A DNA stretch of 64,000 nt from positions 4,020,501 to 4,084,500 of the forward strand of contig NZ_CP075189.1 in assembly GCF_020510565.1 (NCBI RefSeq). The letters run 5' to 3'. The position numbers and the translations under genes were made by a program. Of this stretch, positions 55,728 to 64,000 are shown one piece after another. Under the pieces are notes generated by a model. The model was not told the origin of the DNA, ran no database searches, and worked only from the letters and a program-made list of their open reading frames with translations. Numbering within the stretch: position 1 is the stretch's first letter; the number at the start of each line of letters is the position of its first letter. The DNA comes from Ferribacterium limneticum. Its GTDB lineage: Bacteria > Pseudomonadota > Gammaproteobacteria > Burkholderiales > Rhodocyclaceae.

Positions 55728-56854
55728 GCCCGTTCGACCAGCCGATCGACCGGCGCAACTCCGACTCCATCAAATGGAGCAAGTACGCCGGCCGCGATGT
55801 CCTGCCACTATGGGTCGCGGACATGGATTTCGCCGCGCCGCCGGCCGTTATCGAGACCCTGCACCGGCGCATCGAGCACGGTGTTTTCGGCTATGGCGGA
55901 CCGTGGCCTTCGCTCACGGAGTCAGTACTCGCTCACCTTGAAAGCGAATACCAGTGGCGAATTGAAGCCGAATGGATCGTCTGGTTGCCGGGGCTGGTCA
56001 CCGGGCTCAACGTCGCCTGCCGGGCCGTCGATGGCGAGGTATTGACGGCGACGCCGATCTATCCGCCTTTCCTCTCCGCCCCGCATTTCTCCGGCCGCAA
56101 ACTTAATCGCGCCGAACTGGCCTGCACCGACGACGGCTGGCGTTTTGACCAAGCCGCCTTGCAAGCCGCGCTGACGCCAGCTACCGAGCTGTTCCTGCTC
56201 TGTCACCCGCACAACCCGGTCGGCCGCTGCTGGAGCCGCGATGAACTGCTCGAACTGGCCGCGCTGGCCGAAGCCAATGATTTCATCGTCTGCTCCGACG
56301 AAATCCACTGCGGCCTGATCCTCGACGTCGACAAGCGCCACATCCCGTTCGCCAGCCTGTCGCCGGAGGCCGCCAAACGCAGCATCACGCTCATGGCGCC
56401 GTCGAAAACCTTCAACATCCCCGGCCTCGGCTGCGCTTTCGCGGTCATTCCCGACACCAGCCTGCGCCGCCGCTTCGAGCACGCCATGCACGGCATCGTC
56501 CCGCATGTGAATGTCCTCGGGCTGGCTGCCTGCGAAGCGGCCTACCGCGACAGCGGCGACTGGCATCGTGAATTGATCACCTACCTGCGCGCCAACCGCG
56601 ATTTGGTGATTGCTACGGTCAACTGGGAAAAAGGGGCAAAAATGAAATCGGTCGAAGCCACTTACCTGGCCTGGATCGACGTCCGCGAACTCGGGCTGGC
56701 CAAGCCGGCCGCGCATTTCGAAGCGCATGGCCTCGGCCTTTCCGACGGCGCCGATTTCGGCGCACCGGGCTGGCTACGGCTCAATTTCGGCTGCCCGCGC
56801 AGCACGCTGGAAGAAGCGCTCAAGCGATTCACCACCGCCTGCCGGGCCGCATGA
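55724..56854 (+). CDS. PatB/MalY-type PLP C-S lyase (cystathionine beta-lyase)
   Basis: A 376-residue fold-type I aminotransferase-like enzyme of the MalY/PatB group. [16 protein letters not shown] is the group signature, and PLP Lys228 lies in [13 protein letters not shown]. It likely cleaves cystathionine or cysteine conjugates. It starts with TTG overlapping the cysK stop, so it is coupled. Residues about 297-308 ([12 protein letters not shown]) are encoded by repeat copy 11, just before the conserved EATYLAWID. Confidence 0.9.
   Translation: MSPFDQPIDRRNSDSIKWSKYAGRDVLPLWVADMDFAAPPAVIETLHRRIEHGVFGYGGPWPSLTESVLAHLESEYQWRIEAEWIVWLPGLVTGLNVACRAVDGEVLTATPIYPPFLSAPHFSGRKLNRAELACTDDGWRFDQAALQAALTPATELFLLCHPHNPVGRCWSRDELLELAALAEANDFIVCSDEIHCGLILDVDKRHIPFASLSPEAAKRSITLMAPSKTFNIPGLGCAFAVIPDTSLRRRFEHAMHGIVPHVNVLGLAACEAAYRDSGDWHRELITYLRANRDLVIATVNWEKGAKMKSVEATYLAWIDVRELGLAKPAAHFEAHGLGLSDGADFGAPGWLRLNFGCPRSTLEEALKRFTTACRAA
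56613..56648 (-). repeat. 36-bp dispersed element, copy 11 (inside the patB-like gene)
   Basis: 31 of 36 bases match the consensus by eye. It is antisense to the gene and read in a different frame ([11 protein letters not shown]) from the mnmG and propeller copies. Confidence 0.85.
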
Positions 56855-57141
56855 ACACCTACCTTCTGAGCCTCTATTTCCTCTTCATCGCCGCTCTGAG
56901 CCAGGCGCTGATCGGCGCTTTTGCCCTGAAGTCATCGCTGCAGCGCGATCTGCCACGCGAACGCTGGCGCCTGTGGGTCGCAGTTAGCATCGGCACACTG
57001 CTCCTCGCGCTGCACCACAGCTACACGCTCAACCTCGCCCTGCAAACGGGACTTTACGATTTCCGCCAGGCCACGCTGGTCATGCTCGCCGGGCTGGCGA
57101 CGAGCTTCGCCGTGTGGCAGCTCAGGCGGCTGAAATTTTGA
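56851..57141 (+). CDS. Small three-helix membrane protein
   Basis: A 96-residue protein with three hydrophobic segments (LLSLYFLFIAALSQALIGAF; LWVAVSIGTLLLAL; QATLVMLAGLATSFAVWQL). No family recognised. Overlaps the patB-like gene by four bases, so it is co-translated. Its 3' end overlaps the convergent cyclo-ligase gene by 20 bases. Confidence 0.75.
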   Translation: MNTYLLSLYFLFIAALSQALIGAFALKSSLQRDLPRERWRLWVAVSIGTLLLALHHSYTLNLALQTGLYDFRQATLVMLAGLATSFAVWQLRRLKF

Positions 57142-57703
57142 AGCTGCCGGCCTCGGTGACGATCCAGTCGAGTCGCTGATCGTGGTTTTCCGGCCGGATG
57201 CTGTCCAGCCGGTTGATCTCGAAGCCAACGCCAACGGCCAGTGGGCGAGGGGAGAGCGCCGCCAGCGTCCGGTCGAAATAGCCGCCGCCGTAACCCAGCC
57301 GATAACCGGCAGCATCAAAACCGTTGAGCGGTAGCAAAATCAGGTCAGGCCGCACGAAATCGCCGGCCACCGGCGTCGGAATCCCGTACCGATCCGGCTC
57401 CAGCGGCGTTTCATCCGTCCACAGGCGAAAGGCCAGCGGCGCATCCTCGGCAACGACGACCGGCAGGGCTGCCTGCGCCCCGAGCGCCGCCCACCGTTCA
57501 ACCACTGTCCGCACATCCGGCTCGTGCTTGATCGGCCAGCAAAAGGCGACGATGCGCGGCACCGGCAAGGCGGCCAGCAAGTGTTCGACAATGCGCGCCG
57601 AGAGTCCGGCATGCTCCGCCTCGCCCAGCGCCGCACGTCGCGCCACCATGTCGCGTCGCAATGCCCGGCGCCAGGCCGTGTTATCCTCGTTCGGTTCAAC
57701 CAT
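57122..57703 (-). CDS. ygfA: 5-formyltetrahydrofolate cyclo-ligase
   Basis: A 193-residue enzyme converting 5-formyl-THF to 5,10-methenyl-THF with ATP. Signatures: the basic N-terminus (WRRALRRDMVARRAAL), IVAFCWPIKHEPDVR and the ATP-binding LGYGGGYFDRTLA. In many proteobacteria it is next to 6S RNA, but no 6S RNA is seen here. Confidence 0.92.
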   Translation of the reverse strand: MVEPNEDNTAWRRALRRDMVARRAALGEAEHAGLSARIVEHLLAALPVPRIVAFCWPIKHEPDVRTVVERWAALGAQAALPVVVAEDAPLAFRLWTDETPLEPDRYGIPTPVAGDFVRPDLILLPLNGFDAAGYRLGYGGGYFDRTLAALSPRPLAVGVGFEINRLDSIRPENHDQRLDWIVTEAGSFKISAA

Positions 57704-57717
57704 GGCACTAATCTAGC

Positions 57718-59649
57718 ATGAAGTTTCGCCTCATCCTCATCGGCCTCGCCCTCCCGTTTTCCGTCCTTGCCCAGAGCAATGGCGACACCGCTTTCCTGAC
57801 CGCCCGCGATGCTTTCCGGGCCGGCAACATCACCAAGCTGGAACGGGCCAGCAGCCAGCTCGGCAACCATGAACTGGCCGTGTACGTCGAGAGTTACCGG
57901 CTACGCATGTGGATGGAACAGGGCGACCCGAACAACCTGCGCGACTTCCTGCAACGCAACGAAGGCAGCTACGTCGCCGAAAAGCTGCGCGCCGACTGGA
58001 TACGCTGGCTCGGCAAGCGCCTGACGTGGAACGAGGTGGACGCCGAATTCCCCAAAATGCTCGCCCCTGAACCGGATGTCATCTGCTACAGCCAGCAAGC
58101 CCGGCTCGCCCGCTTCGACCAGAGCGTGCTGGCCGAAGCCGAAAAACAGTGGCTGAGCCAGCTCGAACCACCGGAGCCCTGCCGGCCCGTGCTCGACGCC
58201 CTCGTCACCAACCAGCGCAAGACGGCCGACGACGTCTGGGCGCGCGCCCGCCGCCAGGTCGAAGCCAATCGCCCGGGGTGGGCCAAGACCACGCTCAATT
58301 ACCTGCCCGAAAGCCAGATGCCGGACAGCAAGGCTTTCGACAGCGCGATCAACAGCGCCATGAGCTACCTCGTCCGCCAGCCGGGCAACTGGTCGGCCAG
58401 CCGGGCCGGGCGCGAACTCGCCGCTTTCGCCATCTCGCGCCTCGCCGCCAATGACCCGCGCGTCGCCGCCGACGAACTGGAAAAGATCAAAGGAAAACTG
58501 CAGGATTCCGAACGCCAGTGGGCGTGGACCCAGATCGCCCTGCAAGGCGCCAAGAAGCACCTGCCCGAGACAGTCGACTGGTACGCCAATGCCGGCAAGG
58601 CGCCGTTGTCCGATGAGGGCGCCCAGTGGAAGGTCCGCGCCGCCCTGCGCGCCCAGGAGTGGGGTGTCGTCCGCGACGCCATCCAGGCCATGTCGGCCGA
58701 ACTCGCCGCCAGGCCGGAGTGGGTCTACTGGCTCGGCCGCGCCCTCAAATCCGGCGGCCGCACGACGGAAGCCGACGCGCTGTTCGACAGGATCGCTGGC
58801 CAGCCCAATTTCTACGGCAACCTGGCCGACGAGGAACTCGAGCGCAAGATCACGCTGCCGCCCAAGGCCAAGGCGACGACTGCCGAGGAAACCAGGGCCG
58901 CCATCGACAACCCGGGCATCCGCCGCGCTATGGCCTTCTTCCGCCTCGACCTGCGCACCGAGGCGGTCAAGGAATGGAACTGGGCCCTGCGCGGCATGGA
59001 CGACCGCGAGCTGCTCGCCGCGGCCAATCTGGCCAAGCGCAACCAGATCTGGGACCGCGCCATCAACACGGCCGACAAGACCCGCAACGAACACGATTTT
59101 TCCCTGCGTTTCCTCGCTCCCTACGGTGAAACGGTGCGCCCGGCCGCCCAGAACCAGTCGCTCGACGACGCCTGGGTGTATGGCCTAATGCGCCAGGAAA
59201 GCCGCTTCATCACCAACGCCAAGTCGAATGTCGGCGCCTCCGGCCTGATGCAGCTCATGCCGGCCACCGCCAAATGGGTCGCCAAAAAGATCGGCCTGCG
59301 CGATTTCAGCCACGGCCGCGTCAACGACACAGAAACCAATGTCCTGCTCGGCACCAGCTACATGCGCCTGGTCATGGAAAACCTCGACAACCACCCGGTC
59401 CTCGCTTCCGCCGCCTACAACGCCGGCCCCGGCCGGGCCAAGAAATGGCGCGCCGACCGGCCGCTCGAAGGCGCCATCTACGCCGAAACCATCCCGTTCA
59501 GCGAGACACGCGACTACGTCAAGAAAGTCATGAGCAACGCGGTTTATTATTCGGCCCAGTTCAACGGCAAGAGCGATTCCCTGAAAACTCGCCTCGGCGT
59601 GGTTGGTGCCAAAACCGCCGAAGGCATGAAAGACGCAGACCTCCCCTAG
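57718..59649 (+). CDS. slt: Soluble lytic murein transglycosylase
   Basis: A 643-residue periplasmic enzyme. Signal peptide (LILIGLALPFSVLAQ), a long helical superhelix (about 25-470) and the C-terminal SLT domain. Catalytic Glu494 lies in GLMRQESRFITNA, followed by NVGASGLMQLMPATA and ASAAYNAGPGRAKKW. It cleaves peptidoglycan to 1,6-anhydromuropeptides. Standard Slt70 layout. Confidence 0.94.
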   Translation: MKFRLILIGLALPFSVLAQSNGDTAFLTARDAFRAGNITKLERASSQLGNHELAVYVESYRLRMWMEQGDPNNLRDFLQRNEGSYVAEKLRADWIRWLGKRLTWNEVDAEFPKMLAPEPDVICYSQQARLARFDQSVLAEAEKQWLSQLEPPEPCRPVLDALVTNQRKTADDVWARARRQVEANRPGWAKTTLNYLPESQMPDSKAFDSAINSAMSYLVRQPGNWSASRAGRELAAFAISRLAANDPRVAADELEKIKGKLQDSERQWAWTQIALQGAKKHLPETVDWYANAGKAPLSDEGAQWKVRAALRAQEWGVVRDAIQAMSAELAARPEWVYWLGRALKSGGRTTEADALFDRIAGQPNFYGNLADEELERKITLPPKAKATTAEETRAAIDNPGIRRAMAFFRLDLRTEAVKEWNWALRGMDDRELLAAANLAKRNQIWDRAINTADKTRNEHDFSLRFLAPYGETVRPAAQNQSLDDAWVYGLMRQESRFITNAKSNVGASGLMQLMPATAKWVAKKIGLRDFSHGRVNDTETNVLLGTSYMRLVMENLDNHPVLASAAYNAGPGRAKKWRADRPLEGAIYAETIPFSETRDYVKKVMSNAVYYSAQFNGKSDSLKTRLGVVGAKTAEGMKDADLP

Positions 59650-59657
59650 GAATAAAC

Positions 59658-61721
59658 ATGGCGGTGCAGTCCGACTCATTCCATCTCCTGAGCGATACCC
59701 GGGCTCTTTTCCTCAAGCACCTCGGCGCCTTGCTGCAGGACAGCAGCCTGCTCTCCGCCCCCGCCATCCAGGCCATCCAGGCCGGTGCCGGCACCTATTT
59801 CGACGAAATGGCCTCGACCAACCGGCGCGGCACCTTCGCCGAAGAAGTTGATGGACTGACCTCGTCGCGCATCACCCTGGTCGGCGAAGAGGATCTCGAA
59901 CTGGGCATCCGCCTCGACAACATGAGCGCCCGCCTGTTCCAATCCACCGGCGGCAGCCTGTGGAAAACCCATCTGCGCTTCGTCACCCTGCTCAGGCGCC
60001 CCGACCTGCCGAAAAGCGCCAACCCGATCGGGCCGAAAGGCATCGCCCAGGGCCTCACCACCATGTTCGATGCGGCCGGCGCCTTCGCCATCGACAAGAA
60101 GCTGGAATTGCTCGACCGCATCGAAGCCTGTCTGCTCGAGGGACTGCCGGCGCTCTACGCCGAAATCAACGACTTCATGGATCGTGGCGGTGTCGAGGCC
60201 GCCCAGCCGGGCATCATCGGCAGCCCGGAAGGACCGGTGAGCGCCGAATCGCCGGCCGCTCCGGCCAATGCCCTGCTTGCCCTGCAACAAAGACTGCTCG
60301 CCAGCCTGCCCGGCGCGGCCGAATTGCCGCCGGCACCGGCAGGCGGCGGCGCCGCCGCCTCGCTGCTCAACCAGGCCACCCTCGAACGCCTGATCGAGCG
60401 ACTCAACGAACTCGATCGCCGGGGCGCCTTCGAGCAAAAGTTCGCGCCCACCCAGACGGGGGGCGGCATGATCCCGGCCCTGTTTACACCCGATGGCGAC
60501 TTCTCCAGCCAGCCAAAGGTTCTCAAATCTGCCCAGCTCGGCATTCCGACCACGGCCAATGAGGGCCTGGCCATCGACACGCTGGCCATGATCTTCGAGG
60601 CCATCTTCGCCAATCCGGCCCTGCCGGATGCCCTCAAGGCCGTCATCTCGAGCCTGCAGATCACGCTCCTCAAGGTCGCGATGAAGGACAGTTCGCTGTT
60701 TGCCGATGCCCAGCACCCGGCACGACTGGTCATCGACCGCATGGGGCTGGCCGTGCTCGGCCTGCCGACCGATGTGCCGGCCCGCCACCCGGTCTGCGCG
60801 CGCCTATTCGACATCGCCACCCGATTGCGCAGTGAAGCGGACCAGAATGCCTTCACGACTGCGCTGAGCGAACTTGACGCACTGCTGGCCGAACGCAATG
60901 CCAGCTTTGCTGCGGCGACAACGCCCTATCTTCCCCTGATCGAGCAGCTTGACCGCAAGGACGAGGCAACCCAGGCCGTCCGCCTGGCCCTCGAAAAATT
61001 CATCGCGACCAACCCGCCGGCCGCCATCCGCACTTTTCTCGAGCATTCATGGAGCCGCCTGCTCCAGACAATCTGGCTGGAAGAGGGCGAACAGGGCGCC
61101 GCCTGGCAGGAAGGACTGGCCGTCATCGATGACCTGCTGTGGACCGTCCAGCCCAAGGCCGATCCCGATGAGCGCAAGACCCTGGCCCGCCGCCTGCCCG
61201 AGATCCTCAAACGCCTGCGCGCCGGAATGGCGCGCATCGGGTTGTCGACCGAAGCAGAGTCCGCCTTCCTCGACGAATGTTTCGAACTGCAGACCAGGGC
61301 ACTCCGTGCCATGCCAACCGCAGCCGCTCCCGAGGCCCCCGCAGCCGAACTTTTCCCGAGCGGCGTTTCGGCCCCGGCGGGCACGCCGGTCAGCAGCAAG
61401 CTGGAGGTGGACCAGCGGGTTCTGGCCACGCTGGATTTTGCCGACTATCGTCCGGCGCCTTCCCGCGCGCTGCCGGTCGGGGAGGGCGACTGGCTGGAAA
61501 TCCCGCTGGCCGACGGCACCCAGGCCATTGCCCGACTCTGCCACATCAGCCCGACCAGCCGCCGGGTGTTGTTGCTCAACCCCGAATCCGGGCTGGCGCT
61601 GGCGGTTCATCCAGCCATCCTCGAGCGCCAGTTGCGCGATGGCGAGGCCCGCCTCAGCCCGCTCAGCACCCTTTTCGAAACGGCGGCCGGCGTCGCCCTG
61701 CGACAATCGGCCGGGCGCTAA
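59658..61721 (+). CDS. DUF1631 family protein
   Basis: A 687-residue cytoplasmic protein with the DUF1631 pattern: N-terminal SFHLLSDTRALFLKHLGALL, long Ala/Leu-rich helical middle, and a C-terminal small beta-domain (GDWLEIPLADGTQAIARLCH) that resembles a PilZ barrel tail. The function is not established. AGGA upstream supports the ATG at 59658; it starts eight bases after slt. Confidence 0.8.
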   Translation: MAVQSDSFHLLSDTRALFLKHLGALLQDSSLLSAPAIQAIQAGAGTYFDEMASTNRRGTFAEEVDGLTSSRITLVGEEDLELGIRLDNMSARLFQSTGGSLWKTHLRFVTLLRRPDLPKSANPIGPKGIAQGLTTMFDAAGAFAIDKKLELLDRIEACLLEGLPALYAEINDFMDRGGVEAAQPGIIGSPEGPVSAESPAAPANALLALQQRLLASLPGAAELPPAPAGGGAAASLLNQATLERLIERLNELDRRGAFEQKFAPTQTGGGMIPALFTPDGDFSSQPKVLKSAQLGIPTTANEGLAIDTLAMIFEAIFANPALPDALKAVISSLQITLLKVAMKDSSLFADAQHPARLVIDRMGLAVLGLPTDVPARHPVCARLFDIATRLRSEADQNAFTTALSELDALLAERNASFAAATTPYLPLIEQLDRKDEATQAVRLALEKFIATNPPAAIRTFLEHSWSRLLQTIWLEEGEQGAAWQEGLAVIDDLLWTVQPKADPDERKTLARRLPEILKRLRAGMARIGLSTEAESAFLDECFELQTRALRAMPTAAAPEAPAAELFPSGVSAPAGTPVSSKLEVDQRVLATLDFADYRPAPSRALPVGEGDWLEIPLADGTQAIARLCHISPTSRRVLLLNPESGLALAVHPAILERQLRDGEARLSPLSTLFETAAGVALRQSAGR

Positions 61722-61806
61722 AGCGGCCATCGGCCAGAGGGCTGCCCGGAAAGCGCCAAATTGCCTTAAAATCCGGGTTTTACGTATTCAGTTTCCGGGG
61801 TTCCAA

Positions 61807-62769
61807 ATGGACATCAAAAAGGTCTTGCTGCTGGGGGGTAGCGGTTTTGTCGGTACCTATATCGTCAACCGTCTGTCGCAGCGCGGTATCGAAGTCACCG
61901 TCCCGACGCGTCGCCGCGAGCGCACCAAGGCGCTCATCATGCAGCCGGGCGTCAGCATGCCGGAAGCTGATATTCACTGCGAAAAGACCCTGAGCGAACT
62001 GATGCGCGGCCACGACGCGGTGATCAACCTGGTCGGCGTCCTGCACAGCCGCGATGTCGTCCTGCCCTACAGCCGCGATTTCGCCAACGCCCACGTCGAA
62101 CTGCCGAAAAAGATCGTTGCCGCCTGCAAGGCCAGCGGTGTCCGCCGTCTGGTGCACATGAGCGCCCTCAATGCCGACCCCAAGGGCCCGTCCGAATACC
62201 TGCGCTCCAAGGGCGACGGCGAAGCCATCGTGCGCGCCGCCCAGGGTGAGCTGGACATCACCGTCTTCCGTCCATCGGTCATTTTCGGCCTCGGCGATTC
62301 CTTCCTGTCGATGTTCGCCAGCATCCTGAAAAAAGTCCCGTTCTTCCCGCTCGGTTTCGGCCAGGCCCGCTTTCAGCCGGTGTGGGCTGCCGATGTCGCC
62401 GATGCCTTCGTCGATAGCCTGAACGATGTCGCCACCTACGGCCAAGTCTACGAACTGGTTGGCCCGAAGACCTACACGCTGCGCGAACTGGTCGACTACG
62501 CCAAGGAACTGGCCGGCAGCACGGCCACCATCATTCCCTTGTCCGAAGGCTGGGCTTACCTGCAGGCCGGCCTGATGTGGCTGGCACCGAGCCCGATGCT
62601 GTCGCCGGACAACCTACGCTCGATGGAAAAGGATAGCGTGGCCGAAGCCGGCAGCAAGCAGCCGGCCAACTGGCACCCGACGGCGCTCGAAGCCATCGCG
62701 CCGACCTACGTTGCGCTCAACACGCCGAAGGGCAAGCTCAACAGCTTCCGCTATCGCGCCGGTCGCTGA
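61807..62769 (+). CDS. NAD(P)-binding epimerase-like protein (complex I NDUFA9-like)
   Basis: A 320-residue atypical short-chain dehydrogenase. Nucleotide motif: LLGGSGFVGTYIVNRL (residues 8-23). VVLPYSRDFANAHVELPKKI, then VHMSALNADPKGPSEYLRSK, is the pattern of the NDUFA9-like group (the YxxxK is kept as YLRSK). The role in bacteria is unproven. It directly precedes cca. Confidence 0.85.
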   Translation: MDIKKVLLLGGSGFVGTYIVNRLSQRGIEVTVPTRRRERTKALIMQPGVSMPEADIHCEKTLSELMRGHDAVINLVGVLHSRDVVLPYSRDFANAHVELPKKIVAACKASGVRRLVHMSALNADPKGPSEYLRSKGDGEAIVRAAQGELDITVFRPSVIFGLGDSFLSMFASILKKVPFFPLGFGQARFQPVWAADVADAFVDSLNDVATYGQVYELVGPKTYTLRELVDYAKELAGSTATIIPLSEGWAYLQAGLMWLAPSPMLSPDNLRSMEKDSVAEAGSKQPANWHPTALEAIAPTYVALNTPKGKLNSFRYRAGR

Positions 62770-62785
62770 ACCCGCGCTGTCGACT

Positions 62786-64000
62786 GTGCAGATTTTCATC
62801 GTTGGCGGCGCCGTCCGCGATGAACTGCTTGGCCGGCCGAATGCCGACCGCGACTACGTCATCGTCGGCGCCACCCCGGAACTCCTGCTCACGCAGGGTT
62901 TCCGGCCGGTCGGCAAGGATTTCCCGGTATTCCTCCATCCGCAAACCCAGGAGGAGTACGCGCTGGCCCGCACCGAACGCAAGAGCGGGCGCGGCTACCA
63001 CGGCTTCACGTTCCACGCCGCGCCCGACGTTACGCTCGAAGAGGATCTCGCCCGCCGCGATCTGACCATCAATGCCATGGCCAAAGCGGCCGACGGCACC
63101 CTGATCGACCCTTTCCACGGTCAACGGGATTTATCGGCCAAAATCCTAAGGCATGTTGGCCCGGCTTTTGCCGAAGATCCCGTGCGCATTCTGCGCATCG
63201 CCCGCTTTGCCGCCCGCTTCAGCGACTTTTCGGTAGCCCCGGAAACGCTGGCGCTGATGCGCGACATGGTGGCCAGCGGCGAAGTCGATCACCTGGTCGC
63301 CGAACGCGTCTGGCAGGAGCTGGCCAAGGGCTTGATGGAAGACAGGCCGTCGCGGATGTTCGAAGTGCTGCGCGACTGTGGCGCCCTGGCCCGACTACTG
63401 CCCGAACTCGATGTCCTGTTCGGTGTGCCGCAACGGGCCGATTACCACCCCGAAATCGACACCGGCATCCACACCATGATGGTCGTCGATCAGTCGGCAA
63501 AACGCGGCTTTGCCTTGCCGGTGCGCTTTGCCGCGCTGACCCACGACCTCGGCAAGGGCACGACGCCAGCCGACATCCTGCCACGCCATATCGGGCATGA
63601 GGAACGCAGCGTGAACCTCAGCGAAAAGCTGTGTGCCCGCCTGCGCGTGCCCAGCGACTGTCGCGATCTCGCGCTGATCATGGCCCGCTATCACGGCAAC
63701 GTTCATCGCGCCGCCGACCTCAAGGCCAGCACCATCGTCACGCTGTTCGAAAAAACCGATGCCTTTCGCCGGCCGGAACGTTTCCAGCAGTTGCTCGACG
63801 CCTGCCTGTGCGACTACACCGGCCGACTGGGCTGGGAAAACCGCCCCTACGACAGCCCACGCTACCTGCTCTCGGCATTGGCTGCGGTCAACGCCGTCGA
63901 AGCCGGAAAAATCGCGCTGGCCTGTACCGACAAGGCCAAAATTCCGGAGCGCATTTACGCGGCACGGGTCAATGCGCTCAAGCTGCTGTTAAATGACTCG
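62786..64000 (+). CDS. cca: Multifunctional CCA-adding enzyme, 3' end cut by the window
   Basis: About 405 residues are visible without a stop; the full family length is near 410, so only the very end is missing. It starts with GTG at 62786 (MQIFIVGGAVRDELLG). Catalytic carboxylates: DRDYVIVG. Conserved region: RRDLTINAMAKAADG, then TLIDPF. Then LRHVGPAFAEDPVRILRIAR and an HD domain (THDLGKG), so it is the proteobacterial type with extra phosphohydrolase activity. It repairs and adds the CCA end of tRNAs. Residues about 110-121 (HGQRDLSAKILR) coincide with repeat copy 12. Confidence 0.93.
   Translation, partial: MQIFIVGGAVRDELLGRPNADRDYVIVGATPELLLTQGFRPVGKDFPVFLHPQTQEEYALARTERKSGRGYHGFTFHAAPDVTLEEDLARRDLTINAMAKAADGTLIDPFHGQRDLSAKILRHVGPAFAEDPVRILRIARFAARFSDFSVAPETLALMRDMVASGEVDHLVAERVWQELAKGLMEDRPSRMFEVLRDCGALARLLPELDVLFGVPQRADYHPEIDTGIHTMMVVDQSAKRGFALPVRFAALTHDLGKGTTPADILPRHIGHEERSVNLSEKLCARLRVPSDCRDLALIMARYHGNVHRAADLKASTIVTLFEKTDAFRRPERFQQLLDACLCDYTGRLGWENRPYDSPRYLLSALAAVNAVEAGKIALACTDKAKIPERIYAARVNALKLLLNDS
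63115..63150 (-). repeat. 36-bp dispersed element, copy 12 (diverged, inside cca)
   Basis: 26 of 36 bases match the consensus by eye, including two exact blocks of ten or nearly ten bases. It encodes HGQRDLSAKILR in the same frame as the mnmG copy, at a place where the CCA-enzyme family has its own conserved DL...LRHV. It may be a diverged copy or a coincidence. Confidence 0.5.

Overview
The window is a GC-rich betaproteobacterial chromosome segment. The most likely group is Rhodocyclales, near Dechloromonas/Azonexus (inference). Three things support this: the gene order mnmG-rsmG-parA-parB-atpIBEFHAGDC, a circularly permuted two-piece tmRNA gene (known in some betaproteobacteria), and a permease-less regulatory PTS. 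I see no prophage, insertion sequence, CRISPR array, rRNA or tRNA gene.

Layout. 1-8.6 kb: a hemerythrin-like tail, two EamA exporters, a qorB/HxlR divergent pair, a haem protein, a LysR regulator and the PTS trio EIIA(Man)-HPr-EI. 8.7-18.5 kb: a metal-uptake island. It holds an OprC/NosA-type copper receptor, a Crp/Fnr-type regulator, a minus-strand operon tonB-exbB-exbD-receptor-beta-propeller-thioredoxin, and a second divergent tonB. 18.6-24.4 kb: split ssrA, a BamE-like lipoprotein, riboflavin synthase, a FecR/DUF6600 protein and a receiver-TPR protein. 24.6-27.2 kb: a coupled HD-GYP/EAL pair. 27.4-38.6 kb: tRNA/rRNA modification, chromosome partition and the complete F1Fo ATP synthase operon, ending in a strong terminator. 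38.6-46.4 kb: ubiJ-ubiE, DUF971, an unknown protein, a HIT protein and a 1291-residue FAD/Fe-S oxidoreductase. 46.6-54.4 kb: a PhnD-like binding protein coupled to a GGDEF-EAL protein, a collapsed chrA remnant, yqaA, ilvA, azlCD, and a nucleotidyltransferase-fold gene under a repeated operator. 54.8-64 kb: cysK-patB, 5-FTHF cyclo-ligase, a lytic transglycosylase, a DUF1631 protein, an epimerase-like protein and a cca gene cut by the window end.

The main discovery candidate is a dispersed element of constant 36-bp length, about 12 copies in 64 kb on both strands. One end reads ATTTCA(A/T)TTTTGG, the middle is variable and T/A-rich, and the other end reads CCGGTTGACCGT(A/G)G. Copies lie just behind stop codons, between genes, and in frame inside genes (mnmG, the beta-propeller gene, a patB-like aminotransferase, cca). 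One forms the start of the Crp-type regulator and one supplies the stop codon of the FAD oxidoreductase. Because 36 is a multiple of three and several frames are open, the element can sit in coding DNA, as palindromic elements of Rickettsia do, but it is not a clean palindrome. I do not recognise it.

Starts are chosen from ribosome-binding sites and family starts. Family assignments rest on motif recognition from memory; no database search was run.
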